DNA from: Comamonadaceae bacterium
GTDB taxonomy: Bacteria > Pseudomonadota > Gammaproteobacteria > Burkholderiales > Burkholderiaceae_C
Length of the DNA: 41,464 nt
Reading direction: 5' to 3'
NCBI GenBank assembly: GCA_027490555.1
Contig: JAIXXW010000300.1
Span: 1-41,464, forward strand
Notes under the pieces: generated by a model
Database searches by the model: none
What the model saw: the letters and a program-made list of their open reading frames with translations, nothing else
What the model was told of the DNA's origin: nothing
Part shown: positions 24,490 through 33,237 of the stretch, in pieces
Layout of the letters: every line of letters starts with the position of its first letter
How positions within the stretch are numbered: the stretch's first letter is position 1
Position numbers and translations under genes: made by a program

Positions 24490-26343
24490 ATGACCGTTCA
24501 ATCTGCCAAAGCCCAAGATAACAAGGCGACTGTGTCGCCCTTGTCTGAATGGGACCACCTTCGTGAGCCACAAGATGTGAGCCGGCACAGCCATGCCTGG
24601 CTCCATCTGATGGTGGAGGGCATGGGAGGGCCGGATGCGGTCTTAGAGGGCGTCGTGGTATTGGGACAAGCCAACCTGGGGCCATACCAGCCTCAGGCCC
24701 AGTGGCCCAGGGTGCAACCGGTTTCTGACGCTTTGGCCAGGGCGGCAGAGCAGGCTTTGGCCATTCGGGCTTCGGTTCAGGTTCCGGGTACCGCCTTCAT
24801 TTGGGCAGTGCCTCTGATTTCGGATGGTGATTTGTACGGTGTTGTGGCCGTGCGTTTCAACTTGCCGGCCATGCCCCCTCGGGCAGTGGCCTGGATGCGT
24901 TGGGGGCAAGGTTGGCTGCTGGCCAATGCCATGCGAGTTCATCAAGCCCAGTCTTCTTTGCAGGAAGACCTGATGTTTTTGGTGGACACCATCATGTTGG
25001 CCATGTCGGGTGACGACCTGAGGATGACGGTGCAAGCCGTGTTGATCGAGGTGGCACACCGGCTGAACGCCGAACGCATTTCTGTCGGATTGGCAGAAAA
25101 TTCAGGCAATGCCAAGCTTTGGTCGATCTCCCATGTCGGAGATTTTTCTGGAAGGTTGTCCCTGACACGTGGCCTTGAGTCGGCCATGGACGAGTCATTG
25201 GACCAGGCATCTGCCATTGATTACAGCCAGCAAACTGGCCTCCTGGCCGACGGCCAGATGCTGATCACCCGAGCCCACAAAGACTATCTCCAGATGTCGG
25301 GCAGTGGTGTGGTTTTGAGTATTCCTCACGCTGTGGACGCCAAGCTGTCCATGGTTTTTGTATTTGAATGGGCCGACGAAGCCACCATCCAGAACCAGCG
25401 CCATCTGGCTGCCGGTTTGGTGCCTGTCATGGCCAAAGTTTTTGCCGAACGTCGCCAGGCGGATGTGTCTTGGTTACGCCGTTTGGTGAACGACACCCGG
25501 GACGCATTGGCTTGGGTTGTGGGCCCACGCCATGCATGGTTCAAGATTCTGGGCTTGGCGGTCATTGCGGCCCTGGTGGCCATGTCTTTGCTGCGAATGC
25601 CCCTGGAAGTGTCTGCCGATGCCCGACTGGAGGGCGCAGTGGTGCGTCAGATCCACGCGCCGTTTGATGGTTTTGTGTCGCAATCCTTCCTCAGGGCTGG
25701 ACAAGAGGTGCCCAAGGGCGGTGTTCTGGCTTTGTTGGATGACCGTGATCTGAAGCTGGAGGTGGAGCGCTGGAACAGCGAACAGGCCCAGTTCCGTAAC
25801 CAGTATCAAGATGCACAGGCTCAAAAAAATCTGGCCCAAGTCCAGATCAATCTGGCGCAAGGGCGGCAGGCCCAGGCACAGAAGTCTCTGTCTGAATCCA
25901 ACTTGAGCCGCTCCCGTGTCAGCTCGCCCATGGCGGGGATCATTGTGTCGGGAGATTTGTCACAGCAACTCGGTGCACCTGTGCAGAAAGGACAGTTGCT
26001 GTTTGAAGTGGCGCCGCTCAACGATTACCGTGTGGTGTTGCAAGTGAACGAGCGTGACATCGATTTGCTGGAAGTCGGGCAAGAGGGTCGATTGATGCTG
26101 ACCGCCTTAGCGGGCAAGGAGATCCCGCTCAAGATCACTCAGATCACGCCTGTGACCGAGGTTTTCGAGGGCAGCAACCGTTTCCGAGTCGAGGCTTCGG
26201 TAGAGCCAGGCGAAGAGACCCTGCGGCCTGGCATGAAAGGGATTGCACGCCTGGACACTGGCGAGGCCCGCATTGTGTGGGTTTGGTTGCGCGGGTTGGT
26301 TGAGTGGTCCCGCTTGACTTTGTGGAAATGGTGGGGTCTGTGA
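24490..26343 (+). CDS. GAF-like domain / transmembrane / HlyD-family adaptor fusion protein
   Basis: The protein has 617 residues. The N-terminal half (1 to about 340) is soluble. Residues about 160-310 look like a GAF domain, including a helix LRMTVQAVLIEVAHRLNAER and later LSIPHAVDAKLSMVFVFEW. One membrane segment follows (about 350-370, ILGLAVIAALVAMSLL). The C-terminal part is a periplasmic HlyD/membrane-fusion module: first lipoyl half with IHAPFDGFV and VPKGGVLALLDDRDL, a helical hairpin rich in Gln/Ala (about 425-475), second lipoyl half with VSSPMAGIIVSGDL, and a beta-barrel. This topology puts a sensory or ligand-binding domain in the cytoplasm and an adaptor in the periplasm. It has no kinase or ATPase motif. 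Its TGA overlaps the next gene's GTG start. The ribosome site before ATG 24490 is weak. Confidence 0.85.
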   Translation: MTVQSAKAQDNKATVSPLSEWDHLREPQDVSRHSHAWLHLMVEGMGGPDAVLEGVVVLGQANLGPYQPQAQWPRVQPVSDALARAAEQALAIRASVQVPGTAFIWAVPLISDGDLYGVVAVRFNLPAMPPRAVAWMRWGQGWLLANAMRVHQAQSSLQEDLMFLVDTIMLAMSGDDLRMTVQAVLIEVAHRLNAERISVGLAENSGNAKLWSISHVGDFSGRLSLTRGLESAMDESLDQASAIDYSQQTGLLADGQMLITRAHKDYLQMSGSGVVLSIPHAVDAKLSMVFVFEWADEATIQNQRHLAAGLVPVMAKVFAERRQADVSWLRRLVNDTRDALAWVVGPRHAWFKILGLAVIAALVAMSLLRMPLEVSADARLEGAVVRQIHAPFDGFVSQSFLRAGQEVPKGGVLALLDDRDLKLEVERWNSEQAQFRNQYQDAQAQKNLAQVQINLAQGRQAQAQKSLSESNLSRSRVSSPMAGIIVSGDLSQQLGAPVQKGQLLFEVAPLNDYRVVLQVNERDIDLLEVGQEGRLMLTALAGKEIPLKITQITPVTEVFEGSNRFRVEASVEPGEETLRPGMKGIARLDTGEARIVWVWLRGLVEWSRLTLWKWWGL

Positions 26344-28490
26344 AAACAGTTTTCTCAGACGCCTGGTACCGTGCGGCCCCGCTCAAGCCGGTGTTGCGTG
26401 CGCAGGTGCGCATCCACCGCCATACCTACCGTGGCCAGCGTTGGCATGTGGTGCAGGATTTGACCACGGGCCAGTTTTTGCGTTTTGACGCCATGGCGTA
26501 CCGTGCCATCAGTCTGATGGACGGTGAACGTTCGGTCGACGACATTTGGCACATTTTGGTGCGTGGCCATGCCGACGAAGCGCCATCACAAGATGATTTG
26601 ATCAAGCTCATGACCCAGCTTTATCAGGCCAACTTGCTGCGAACAGACCAACGCGCCGACGTGACCGAACTGGTTGAGCGGGGCGAACGTAACCGGTGGA
26701 ACAAGCTCAAGAGCATGTTCATGAATCCTATGTCGGTGCGCTTGCCCTTGTTCAGCCCTGACCGAGAATTGTCGGTGCTGGTCAATGCCATGCCCGCTTG
26801 GTTCTGGAAATTGGCTCTGGCCCTTTGGGCTGTGTTGATCGGTGTGGGCGGATTCACTGTGGCCATGCATTGGCCAGCCCTGACCGATGACTTGAGCGCG
26901 CAGGTCTTCACGCCTGACAAATTGCTCTGGCTGGTTTTGATCTTCCCAGTGCTCAAGGCCATCCATGAGTTTGGTCACTGTCTGGCACTCAAGGCCTTGG
27001 GTGGTACGGTGCATGAAGTGGGGGTCATGTTTTTGATCTTTGTGCCCATCCCGTACGTTGAAGCTTCACAGTCGTACACCTTTGCGAACAAATGGCAGCG
27101 CATGCTGGTTGGTGCTGCGGGCATGGTCATTGAAATCGGTGTGGCAGCCCTGTGTGTTTTGCTGTGGGTGGATGCCTCTGCAGGCGTCTTCAAATCGGTG
27201 TTGCACCAGGTGATCATCCTGGCCAGTGTCACCACCGTGGTTTTCAATGCCAACCCACTGCTGCGTTTCGATGGCTATTACATCCTGTCTGATTGGCTGG
27301 AAATGCCCAATTTGGCTGCGCGAGCCAACAAGGTGGTTCAGTCATGGGTCAAGCGGCGACTTTTCGGAGTGGAAGAAAATCCGCCCCAGGAAACGGCCGC
27401 CGAGCTGCGCTGGCTCGTGCCTTATGCGTTCATGTCGCACATCTACCGCCTGTTTGTGACATTCACCATTGTCTTTCTGGTGGCCGAACATTATTTGGGT
27501 GTGGGTTTGGTGTTGGCGGGTTGGTCGATCTGGAACTCGCTGCTCAAACCACTTTACAACTACTTCCAGTACCTGGCGATGGACGTGGGTTTGCATGGCA
27601 GAAGGCAACGCGCAGTCGGTATCACGCTGTTGTCCTTCGTGGCAACGGGGGCCATGGCATTTGGGGTCCCAGTGGATTCGGCCACCAACGCACAGGGCGT
27701 GGTCTGGGCCTCCGAGCAATCCAAAGTGTTGGTTCCTGTGGCTTGCTTTGGAGACCGTCAATTCGTCAAGCCCGGTGAGCGCGTTCAGACCGGTCAGCCT
27801 TTGTTTGCCTGCATTGACCCCGAGTACCAATCCGAAGTGGTCAAAGAGCAGGCCCGGCTGGAGGAGTTCGAGCGCAAGACGGCCTTGGCCAGAACGTTGG
27901 ACCGTGTCCAATGGGCCACTGCCCAAAGCCAACAACAGCTTCAGGCCGAGAGGCTCAAGCGTGCGCGTCAACGCGCCAAGGAAACTGTGGTGGTCAGTCC
28001 GCACGACGGTTGGTTTGTGCCCGTATCGACCGCACTCATCGAAGGACGGTATTTGTCACGGGGTGAACTGATTGCGCATGTGGTGGACCAGGCGCATTTG
28101 ACCATGATGACGGTGGTGGACCAGGCGACGGTGGATTTGGTTCGGCAAAACACCCTGAACGTGGAGGTGAGACTGGATCAGAACATCTGGAAAACTTACC
28201 CCAGCCAGGTTTTGCGCGAAGTACCCTCTGGCCTGAGGGAGTTGCCCAGCATGGCATTGGCCATTGACGGTGGCGGTGAAATTGGCATCGATCCCAAGGC
28301 GGCCAATGACCAGAAATCACCCATTGCCGTCGACCATTTTTTCCAGTTTGAACTGCGGCCCCTTCAGGAGCTATTGCCCGAGAGCTTGGGTGGCCGGGTG
28401 TATGTGCGCTTTGAGCATCCCCCAGAGCCGATGGCCGTGCAGTGGTACCGCGTGGCGAGACAAATGTTCATGAAGAGGTTTGCGATATGA
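26340..28490 (+). CDS. PqqD-like / M50 zinc metallopeptidase / HlyD-like fusion membrane protein
   Basis: The protein has 716 residues from the GTG at 26340, which overlaps the upstream stop as GTGA; ATG 26328 and GTG 26304 are alternative in-frame starts. Residues about 20-105 resemble a PqqD-type peptide-binding domain (WHVVQDLTTGQFLRFD, then a winged helix). About six membrane helices follow. They contain the M50 site-2-protease zinc motif His209-Glu210-Phe-Gly-His213 and NPLLRFDGYY at 305-314, whose Asp311 is the expected third zinc ligand. The C-terminal third is periplasmic and HlyD-like, with lipoyl halves around VKPGERVQTGQPLFACIDPEY and VVSPHDGWFVPV joined by a helical hairpin. All catalytic residues appear intact. 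It could be an intramembrane protease coupled to export or a peptide-handling exporter component; its substrate is unknown. Confidence 0.88.
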   Translation: MKTVFSDAWYRAAPLKPVLRAQVRIHRHTYRGQRWHVVQDLTTGQFLRFDAMAYRAISLMDGERSVDDIWHILVRGHADEAPSQDDLIKLMTQLYQANLLRTDQRADVTELVERGERNRWNKLKSMFMNPMSVRLPLFSPDRELSVLVNAMPAWFWKLALALWAVLIGVGGFTVAMHWPALTDDLSAQVFTPDKLLWLVLIFPVLKAIHEFGHCLALKALGGTVHEVGVMFLIFVPIPYVEASQSYTFANKWQRMLVGAAGMVIEIGVAALCVLLWVDASAGVFKSVLHQVIILASVTTVVFNANPLLRFDGYYILSDWLEMPNLAARANKVVQSWVKRRLFGVEENPPQETAAELRWLVPYAFMSHIYRLFVTFTIVFLVAEHYLGVGLVLAGWSIWNSLLKPLYNYFQYLAMDVGLHGRRQRAVGITLLSFVATGAMAFGVPVDSATNAQGVVWASEQSKVLVPVACFGDRQFVKPGERVQTGQPLFACIDPEYQSEVVKEQARLEEFERKTALARTLDRVQWATAQSQQQLQAERLKRARQRAKETVVVSPHDGWFVPVSTALIEGRYLSRGELIAHVVDQAHLTMMTVVDQATVDLVRQNTLNVEVRLDQNIWKTYPSQVLREVPSGLRELPSMALAIDGGGEIGIDPKAANDQKSPIAVDHFFQFELRPLQELLPESLGGRVYVRFEHPPEPMAVQWYRVARQMFMKRFAI

Positions 28491-30481
28491 GCGCCTTGGC
28501 TTTGCATTTGATCTCTGATCCCTATCCCCAAAACAGGGATTGGGGCATTGCGCCGATGGCCGAGCGTGTGCTTGGACGTCTACAGTCTTGGGCGTGGTTG
28601 AGCCTGACGGACACGCGCTGGCATGCCAAACGGTTTGTTGGCAAGGTGCGTGCACGCTTGGCTGAAATTCAGACACTCCATGACGAAGAAGCGATCGAAA
28701 GATGGGCACAAAGTCGCCTGATGTCACGCAAGTACGGCCTCGCACATTTTGACCAGGTGGCTGAATGCTTTGCCTGGACATGCCTCAAATCCAAACAGAC
28801 ATTGGGTATCGAGCCGTTCGACACGCAAATCCGGGCCGCGTACAGTCTGATTCGGCAGCGTGCCGTTGAATTGGACACAGGCGAGGGTAAAACCCTGACA
28901 GCTGCACTTGCCGCGATTGCTGCTGCCCAGGCTGGTTTGCGTGTCCATGTCATCACCGCCAACGACTACTTGGCCCAACGAGATGCGGTGGAGTTGGCCC
29001 CGCTTTACAGGGCCATGGGCTTTGAGGTGAACTCCGTTCTGGAGGCCACCCCGATTCAGCAGCGGCCGACGCTCTACCAGAGCCCGGTTGTTTACTGCAG
29101 CAACAAGACCATCACGTTTGATTACTTGCGTGACAGGGTGATCTTTGCTGAACGGCTGGAGCCTTTGCGATTGGGTTTTGACAAATGGCTGGGACGTGGT
29201 GAGAGATCGAACTTGCCCGGCTTGATGTTCGCGATTTTGGACGAAGTGGACAGTGTTCTGGTCGATGAGGCGCGTACCCCTTTGGTGTTGTCACGCACAG
29301 TTGAAGACCCTGAGCACAAGATTTATGTGCGTCAGGCGGTGGTGATGGCGCGCATGCTGGAGCATGGGCGCGATTTCATCATGCACCCGGTATCCAAAAG
29401 ACCAGTGCTGACCGAAGCTGGGGCCAAAGGCTTGCCCGATCTGGTGGCCCAATTGGAGGAGCCGTCCATCATTTGGCGCAGTGTTTGGCGCACAGAAGAG
29501 GCCATGACACAAGCTTTGTACGCTTTGTACGGGTTGGTCTGCGATGTGGACTATGTGGTGCGCGACGGCAAAGTCATGATCGTGGATGAGAACACAGGCC
29601 GCACCATGGCTGACCGATCATGGGAAATGGGCTTGCACCAAATGGTGGAAGTCAAAGAAGGGCTGGAGATGACGGGCTCTAGGGAGACCATGGCCCGCAT
29701 CAGCTACCAACTATTTTTCCGTCGCTATTTGGGTCTTTGCGGTATGTCGGGCACTTGCAGGGAGTTGTCCAGCGAGTTTTTTGACATCTATGGCATGCCT
29801 TCCTTGCGCGTGCCACCACGCAATCCTTCGCGCAGGCGTGCGCTGGGTACGCGTTTGTACCGCAGCAGCCAGGAACGTTGGCAAGCTTGTTTGGCGGCCG
29901 TTGAACGTGAAGTTGCCCGCCGAAGACCCGTGCTTGTGGGAACCAAAACCGTGCGCGAATCCGAGATGCTGAGCAGTCTGCTGTCGCAAAACGGGATTGA
30001 CCACCAAGTGCTCAATGCCAAGCAAGATGAGGGCGAGGCGCTGGCGATTGCCGCTGCGGGTGCGAGTGGGAAAGTGATGATCGCCACGAACATGGCCGGG
30101 CGCGGAACAGACATCAAGCTCACCGATGAGGCACGACAGGCCGGTGGGTTGCACGTGATCATCACCGAAATGCACGACAACGCCAGGGTCCAGCGGCAGT
30201 TGATTGGGCGTTGCGCACGCCAGGGTGATCCGGGAAGTTGGGAGGCCATTTTTTCAGCCGATGATCCTTTTTTTGTACAGCAAGGTGAGGGCTGGAGCCG
30301 TTTGCTATCGGTTCTGGCTGTGGGGCAATCCTGGCGAGGTTTGCGCCATGGCTTGGCCATGCTGGTGGTGAAGTGGCTGCAAGCCAGCGTGGAGCGGCAG
30401 CACCGTCGCACCCGCATGCATCTTTTGGAGTCAGATTTGGACAGACGAAACGCGATGGGATTTACGGGGATTTCCGAATGA
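28487..30481 (+). CDS. SecA-like accessory preprotein translocase ATPase (short form)
   Basis: The protein has 664 residues. I chose ATG 28487, which forms an ATGA overlap with the upstream stop and has GAAGAGG before it. SecA motifs in order are Walker A DTGEGKT at 130-136, HVITANDYLAQRDA, TFDYLRD, DEVDSVLVDEARTPL from Asp252, VDENTGRTM, GMSGTC, NMAGRGTD from Asn535, and GRCARQGD from Gly574 with the arginine-finger arginine. The ATPase is therefore expected to be active. Housekeeping SecA is about 900 residues; this protein lacks most of the C-terminal scaffold, the two-helix region and the zinc-binding tail that contacts SecB and membrane. It ends soon after the segment ERQHRRTRMHLLE, equivalent to the start of the helical scaffold. 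It probably acts as a dedicated motor for operon-encoded cargo, like SecA2 proteins. It overlaps the next gene by ATGA. Confidence 0.92.
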   Translation: MSALALHLISDPYPQNRDWGIAPMAERVLGRLQSWAWLSLTDTRWHAKRFVGKVRARLAEIQTLHDEEAIERWAQSRLMSRKYGLAHFDQVAECFAWTCLKSKQTLGIEPFDTQIRAAYSLIRQRAVELDTGEGKTLTAALAAIAAAQAGLRVHVITANDYLAQRDAVELAPLYRAMGFEVNSVLEATPIQQRPTLYQSPVVYCSNKTITFDYLRDRVIFAERLEPLRLGFDKWLGRGERSNLPGLMFAILDEVDSVLVDEARTPLVLSRTVEDPEHKIYVRQAVVMARMLEHGRDFIMHPVSKRPVLTEAGAKGLPDLVAQLEEPSIIWRSVWRTEEAMTQALYALYGLVCDVDYVVRDGKVMIVDENTGRTMADRSWEMGLHQMVEVKEGLEMTGSRETMARISYQLFFRRYLGLCGMSGTCRELSSEFFDIYGMPSLRVPPRNPSRRRALGTRLYRSSQERWQACLAAVEREVARRRPVLVGTKTVRESEMLSSLLSQNGIDHQVLNAKQDEGEALAIAAAGASGKVMIATNMAGRGTDIKLTDEARQAGGLHVIITEMHDNARVQRQLIGRCARQGDPGSWEAIFSADDPFFVQQGEGWSRLLSVLAVGQSWRGLRHGLAMLVVKWLQASVERQHRRTRMHLLESDLDRRNAMGFTGISE

Positions 30482-31200
30482 AAAAGAAGAGACTCAGACA
30501 TGATTTGTTATGGGGTTTGGCACTGTGGCTGGGTGTGTCTGCGACGGGATGGGCGCAGGATTCGGGGTGCCTGATCGAGCCATCGGCTGATCTGAAACTG
30601 GGGGTGCCCGCTGACGGTGTGCTGGACCGCGTGACGGTCGAGCGTGGTGATGTGGTGCGCAAAGGGCAGTTGCTGGGTCGACTGAACATCGACCTGGAGA
30701 CCGCCCAAGCCAGGACGTTGGCCACGAAGCTGGCATTTGGCGAGCGCAAATTGGAGCGAAATCTGGAATTGCAGTCACAAAACATGATTGCGCCACAAGA
30801 GCTCGATGAAATCGCGACGAACCAGAAAGTGGCCGAGCTTGAGTTTGCCGAAAGCCAAGAGCGCATCAAGTTGCGCAACATCCACAGCCCGGTGGATGGC
30901 GTGGTGGTCGATGTCTACTACCAGGTGGGCGATCTCATCAAGCAAGAGAAGATTTTCAGGGTTGCCCGCTTGGACCCTTTGTATGTAGAGCTTATTTTGC
31001 CCGCAGCCCGTTTTGGCCAGATCAAGTCTGGCCAGTCGATGCGGGTAGTGACTGAATTAGGAGCCCGCGAACTCAGGGGCGATGTGGGGGCTGTCGACAA
31101 AGTCATCGACGCTGCCAGTTCGACCTTTCGCGTGCGCCTGATAGTTCCAAACCCAGACAATCGAGTGCCATCCGGCCAACGTTGTCGCATTCGATTTTGA
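30478..31200 (+). CDS. Periplasmic adaptor protein (HlyD/RND membrane-fusion type)
   Basis: The protein has 240 residues. The start at 30478 forms an ATGA overlap with the SecA-like gene's stop; a longer upstream frame is possible, but its first 35 residues are a shadow of that gene. Residues 1-27 are a signal peptide (KKKRLRHD, then LLWGLALWLGVSATGWAQ). The mature part has a lipoyl half (VPADGVLDRVTVERGDVVRKGQLLGRL), a short helical hairpin, the second half (IHSPVDGVVVDVYYQVGDLI) and a beta-barrel ending in FRVRLIVPNPDNRVPSGQRC. This is a minimal membrane-fusion protein without its own pump. It is 9 bases before the TpsB gene, an unusual neighbour for a two-partner secretion pair. It may complete an envelope-spanning complex with the TolC-like channel. 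Confidence 0.85.
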   Translation: MKKKRLRHDLLWGLALWLGVSATGWAQDSGCLIEPSADLKLGVPADGVLDRVTVERGDVVRKGQLLGRLNIDLETAQARTLATKLAFGERKLERNLELQSQNMIAPQELDEIATNQKVAELEFAESQERIKLRNIHSPVDGVVVDVYYQVGDLIKQEKIFRVARLDPLYVELILPAARFGQIKSGQSMRVVTELGARELRGDVGAVDKVIDAASSTFRVRLIVPNPDNRVPSGQRCRIRF

Positions 31201-31209
31201 TACCTAACC

Positions 31210-33210
31210 ATGGACGCTTTGAGCATTATGAAAACACTTGAAAACTCATCTCCAATCCATCGAATCAATCGTGTGTCTGCAGTCTGGGGCCGATGCGCTC
31301 TGGCTGCACTCATGCCTTTGGCCGTCATGAACACCGCGTTGGCGCAATCCAGGGTCTCTGACGCAGATCTGGAAATTGCTTCGCCAGCGGCTGGCACACG
31401 CTTGGACATCAAGAACTTTGTCTTTGAAGACAACATCCTGGTGGATCAAGCTGCTCTGAGCAGGGCATTGGCCCCATGGTCTGGACGTGATCTGAATGCG
31501 GCCGATCTGGAAAAAGCCACGGCCGCTGCCGCAGAACATTTGCGCACGCAAGGCCATACCGGCGTCAATGTGAGCACCTCCCGCGAACGTGGGACTTGGC
31601 GTGTCCGGGTGACGGGTCTCAAGCCCACTGCAGCGGCCTACGCGGCTGTCCAGGCAGCGCAGCCCGTGGTCGACATCAAAGGCATCGTGGTTGAAGGAGC
31701 CACCCAGGTCAGTGCTGCGGACCTGCAAGCGGCTGTCAACCCTTGGGTTGGCAAAGCCCTGACTGTGGCGCAGCTGCAAGAGCCAGCCCGTGCTGTGACC
31801 GATTTGCTCAAAGCCCGGGGCTTCTCTTTGGCCCAGGCTTTTGTGCCTGCCCAAAATTTGCAAAATGGCCAGCTGCGTGTGCAAGTTGTGGAAGGTCTGG
31901 TGGATGCTTCGGTCGGTGTCTCCGGTGTGGTGGTCAAGGGCGTGCAGCGTACCGACACCGCCGTGGTGGCCAACATCATTGCCCCAGGTGCTGTGGCGGG
32001 TCAGCCACTGCGCGCCGCTGATCTTGAGTCGCGTCTGATGCTGGCCAACGAATTGCCCGGTCTGTCACTGCAAGCGTCCTTGGTTCCTGGCACCAAATTT
32101 GGTACCACTGCGGTCGAAGTGACTGCGCAAGAGGAAAAAGCCAGGAGCATCAACCTGTATGCCGACAACCACGGCAGCCGTTTCACGGGTCAGGCCCGTG
32201 TGGGTGCAGATCTGGACATTTTCAGCCCATCAAGGAAAGGTGACCTGATCAGTTTGGGTGGCGTGAAAACCCAAGACTCGGGTTCTTTCAAGATGGCTTG
32301 GTCAGTGCCCGTGGCATTCAGGGACATGCGCGTTGGTGCCTCTCTTTCGAGCAGTCAATCGAACATGAACCCTCAAAATGTGAATGTGAGATTTGATGGC
32401 AAAGCCAACCAGTCGAGCTTGTTTGCGCAAATGCCCTTGCTCAGACGGGCAGATGCCTCTGTCACATCGCAGGCATCGATCAACAACAAAAAGCTCAGCA
32501 ATAACTTTGAAGGCATGTTGTTTGACAAGCGCGATATCAACAGCCTGTCGGTGGGCCTGAGTGGCATGTACCTGTCTGATGATCGGCAGGGCCAAACACG
32601 GTGGTCATCGAATCTGACCACGGGCGATGTGAATCTGCTCGAGCGTGAGCAAAGCCTGAACCCACGACTGGACACGCAAGGCCGCTTTACCAAGTTGTCG
32701 GGTGACTACCGCATGGGTCGCCCCCTGGCAGCTGCTGGTGAAGCCAGCAAATGGATGTGGAACACACGGGCCAGCGCACAGATGCATTTGAACGGTGCCA
32801 ACCTGGACAACTCCGAGAAATTCTGGCTGGGTGGTCCCGATGGTGTGCGTGGCTACCCGGTGGGTGAGGGCTCGGGCGATTCGGGCTATTTGGTCAGCAT
32901 GGAATTCAGCCGCCCATTTGCCATGGAGCGCGTGCATGCCTCTCGGTTCTTCTTTTTCGTGGACACTGGCAGCGTCAGACGCAACCCGAACGCCGCACAA
33001 GCTGCAGAAGCATCCGACGGTATCCGCAACCAGTACAGCCTGCACAGTGCAGGTATTGGTCTGAAGCTGGACTTCACACCAACCACATTGGTTCAATTGA
33101 CGCTGGCCAGCCCATGGGGTAACAACCCAGCGCAGGTCAATGGCTTGAATTCCGATGGCCGGGGTCTGTCGCAAAGCCGTGTGTGGCTTTCCTTGAACAG
33201 CCGTTATTGA
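31210..33210 (+). CDS. TpsB outer-membrane transporter (ShlB/FhaC/HecB family)
   Basis: The protein has 666 residues from ATG 31210; ATG 31228 (giving MKTLENSS) is an alternative, and neither has a strong ribosome site. A hydrophobic signal segment (ALAALMPLAVMNTALAQ) ends at about residue 46. POTRA-like units follow: LDIKNFVFEDNILVD, VVDIKGIVVEGATQVSAADL with LKARGFSLAQAFVPAQ, and VVVKGVQRTDTAVVANII. That is three units where FhaC has two. From INLYADNHGSRFTGQ onward is the 16-strand beta-barrel domain, with the VRGY motif at 546-549 (GPDGVRGYPVGEGSGDSG) and an aromatic C-terminus (LSLNSRY). TpsB proteins move a TpsA partner from periplasm to the cell surface without ATP. The partner is the next gene, 27 bases downstream. 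Confidence 0.93.
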   Translation: MDALSIMKTLENSSPIHRINRVSAVWGRCALAALMPLAVMNTALAQSRVSDADLEIASPAAGTRLDIKNFVFEDNILVDQAALSRALAPWSGRDLNAADLEKATAAAAEHLRTQGHTGVNVSTSRERGTWRVRVTGLKPTAAAYAAVQAAQPVVDIKGIVVEGATQVSAADLQAAVNPWVGKALTVAQLQEPARAVTDLLKARGFSLAQAFVPAQNLQNGQLRVQVVEGLVDASVGVSGVVVKGVQRTDTAVVANIIAPGAVAGQPLRAADLESRLMLANELPGLSLQASLVPGTKFGTTAVEVTAQEEKARSINLYADNHGSRFTGQARVGADLDIFSPSRKGDLISLGGVKTQDSGSFKMAWSVPVAFRDMRVGASLSSSQSNMNPQNVNVRFDGKANQSSLFAQMPLLRRADASVTSQASINNKKLSNNFEGMLFDKRDINSLSVGLSGMYLSDDRQGQTRWSSNLTTGDVNLLEREQSLNPRLDTQGRFTKLSGDYRMGRPLAAAGEASKWMWNTRASAQMHLNGANLDNSEKFWLGGPDGVRGYPVGEGSGDSGYLVSMEFSRPFAMERVHASRFFFFVDTGSVRRNPNAAQAAEASDGIRNQYSLHSAGIGLKLDFTPTTLVQLTLASPWGNNPAQVNGLNSDGRGLSQSRVWLSLNSRY

Positions 33211-33237
33211 TCTGGTCAGCCATCTAGGACGAATCAC

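Noticed and set aside
24490..25540. GAF-like region as part of a histidine kinase or cyclic-di-GMP enzyme
   Set aside because: No kinase, ATP-binding, GGDEF or EAL motif follows; the chain continues into a membrane helix and a HlyD module.
26304..26339. GTG 26304 as the start of the M50/HlyD gene
   Set aside because: It would overlap the upstream gene by 40 bases; the GTG at 26340 gives the 4-base overlap also seen at the next two junctions. ATG 26328 cannot be excluded.
28487..30481. Housekeeping secA of the organism
   Set aside because: It is too short, lacks the C-terminal scaffold and zinc tail, and is embedded between export-adaptor genes with overlapping starts.
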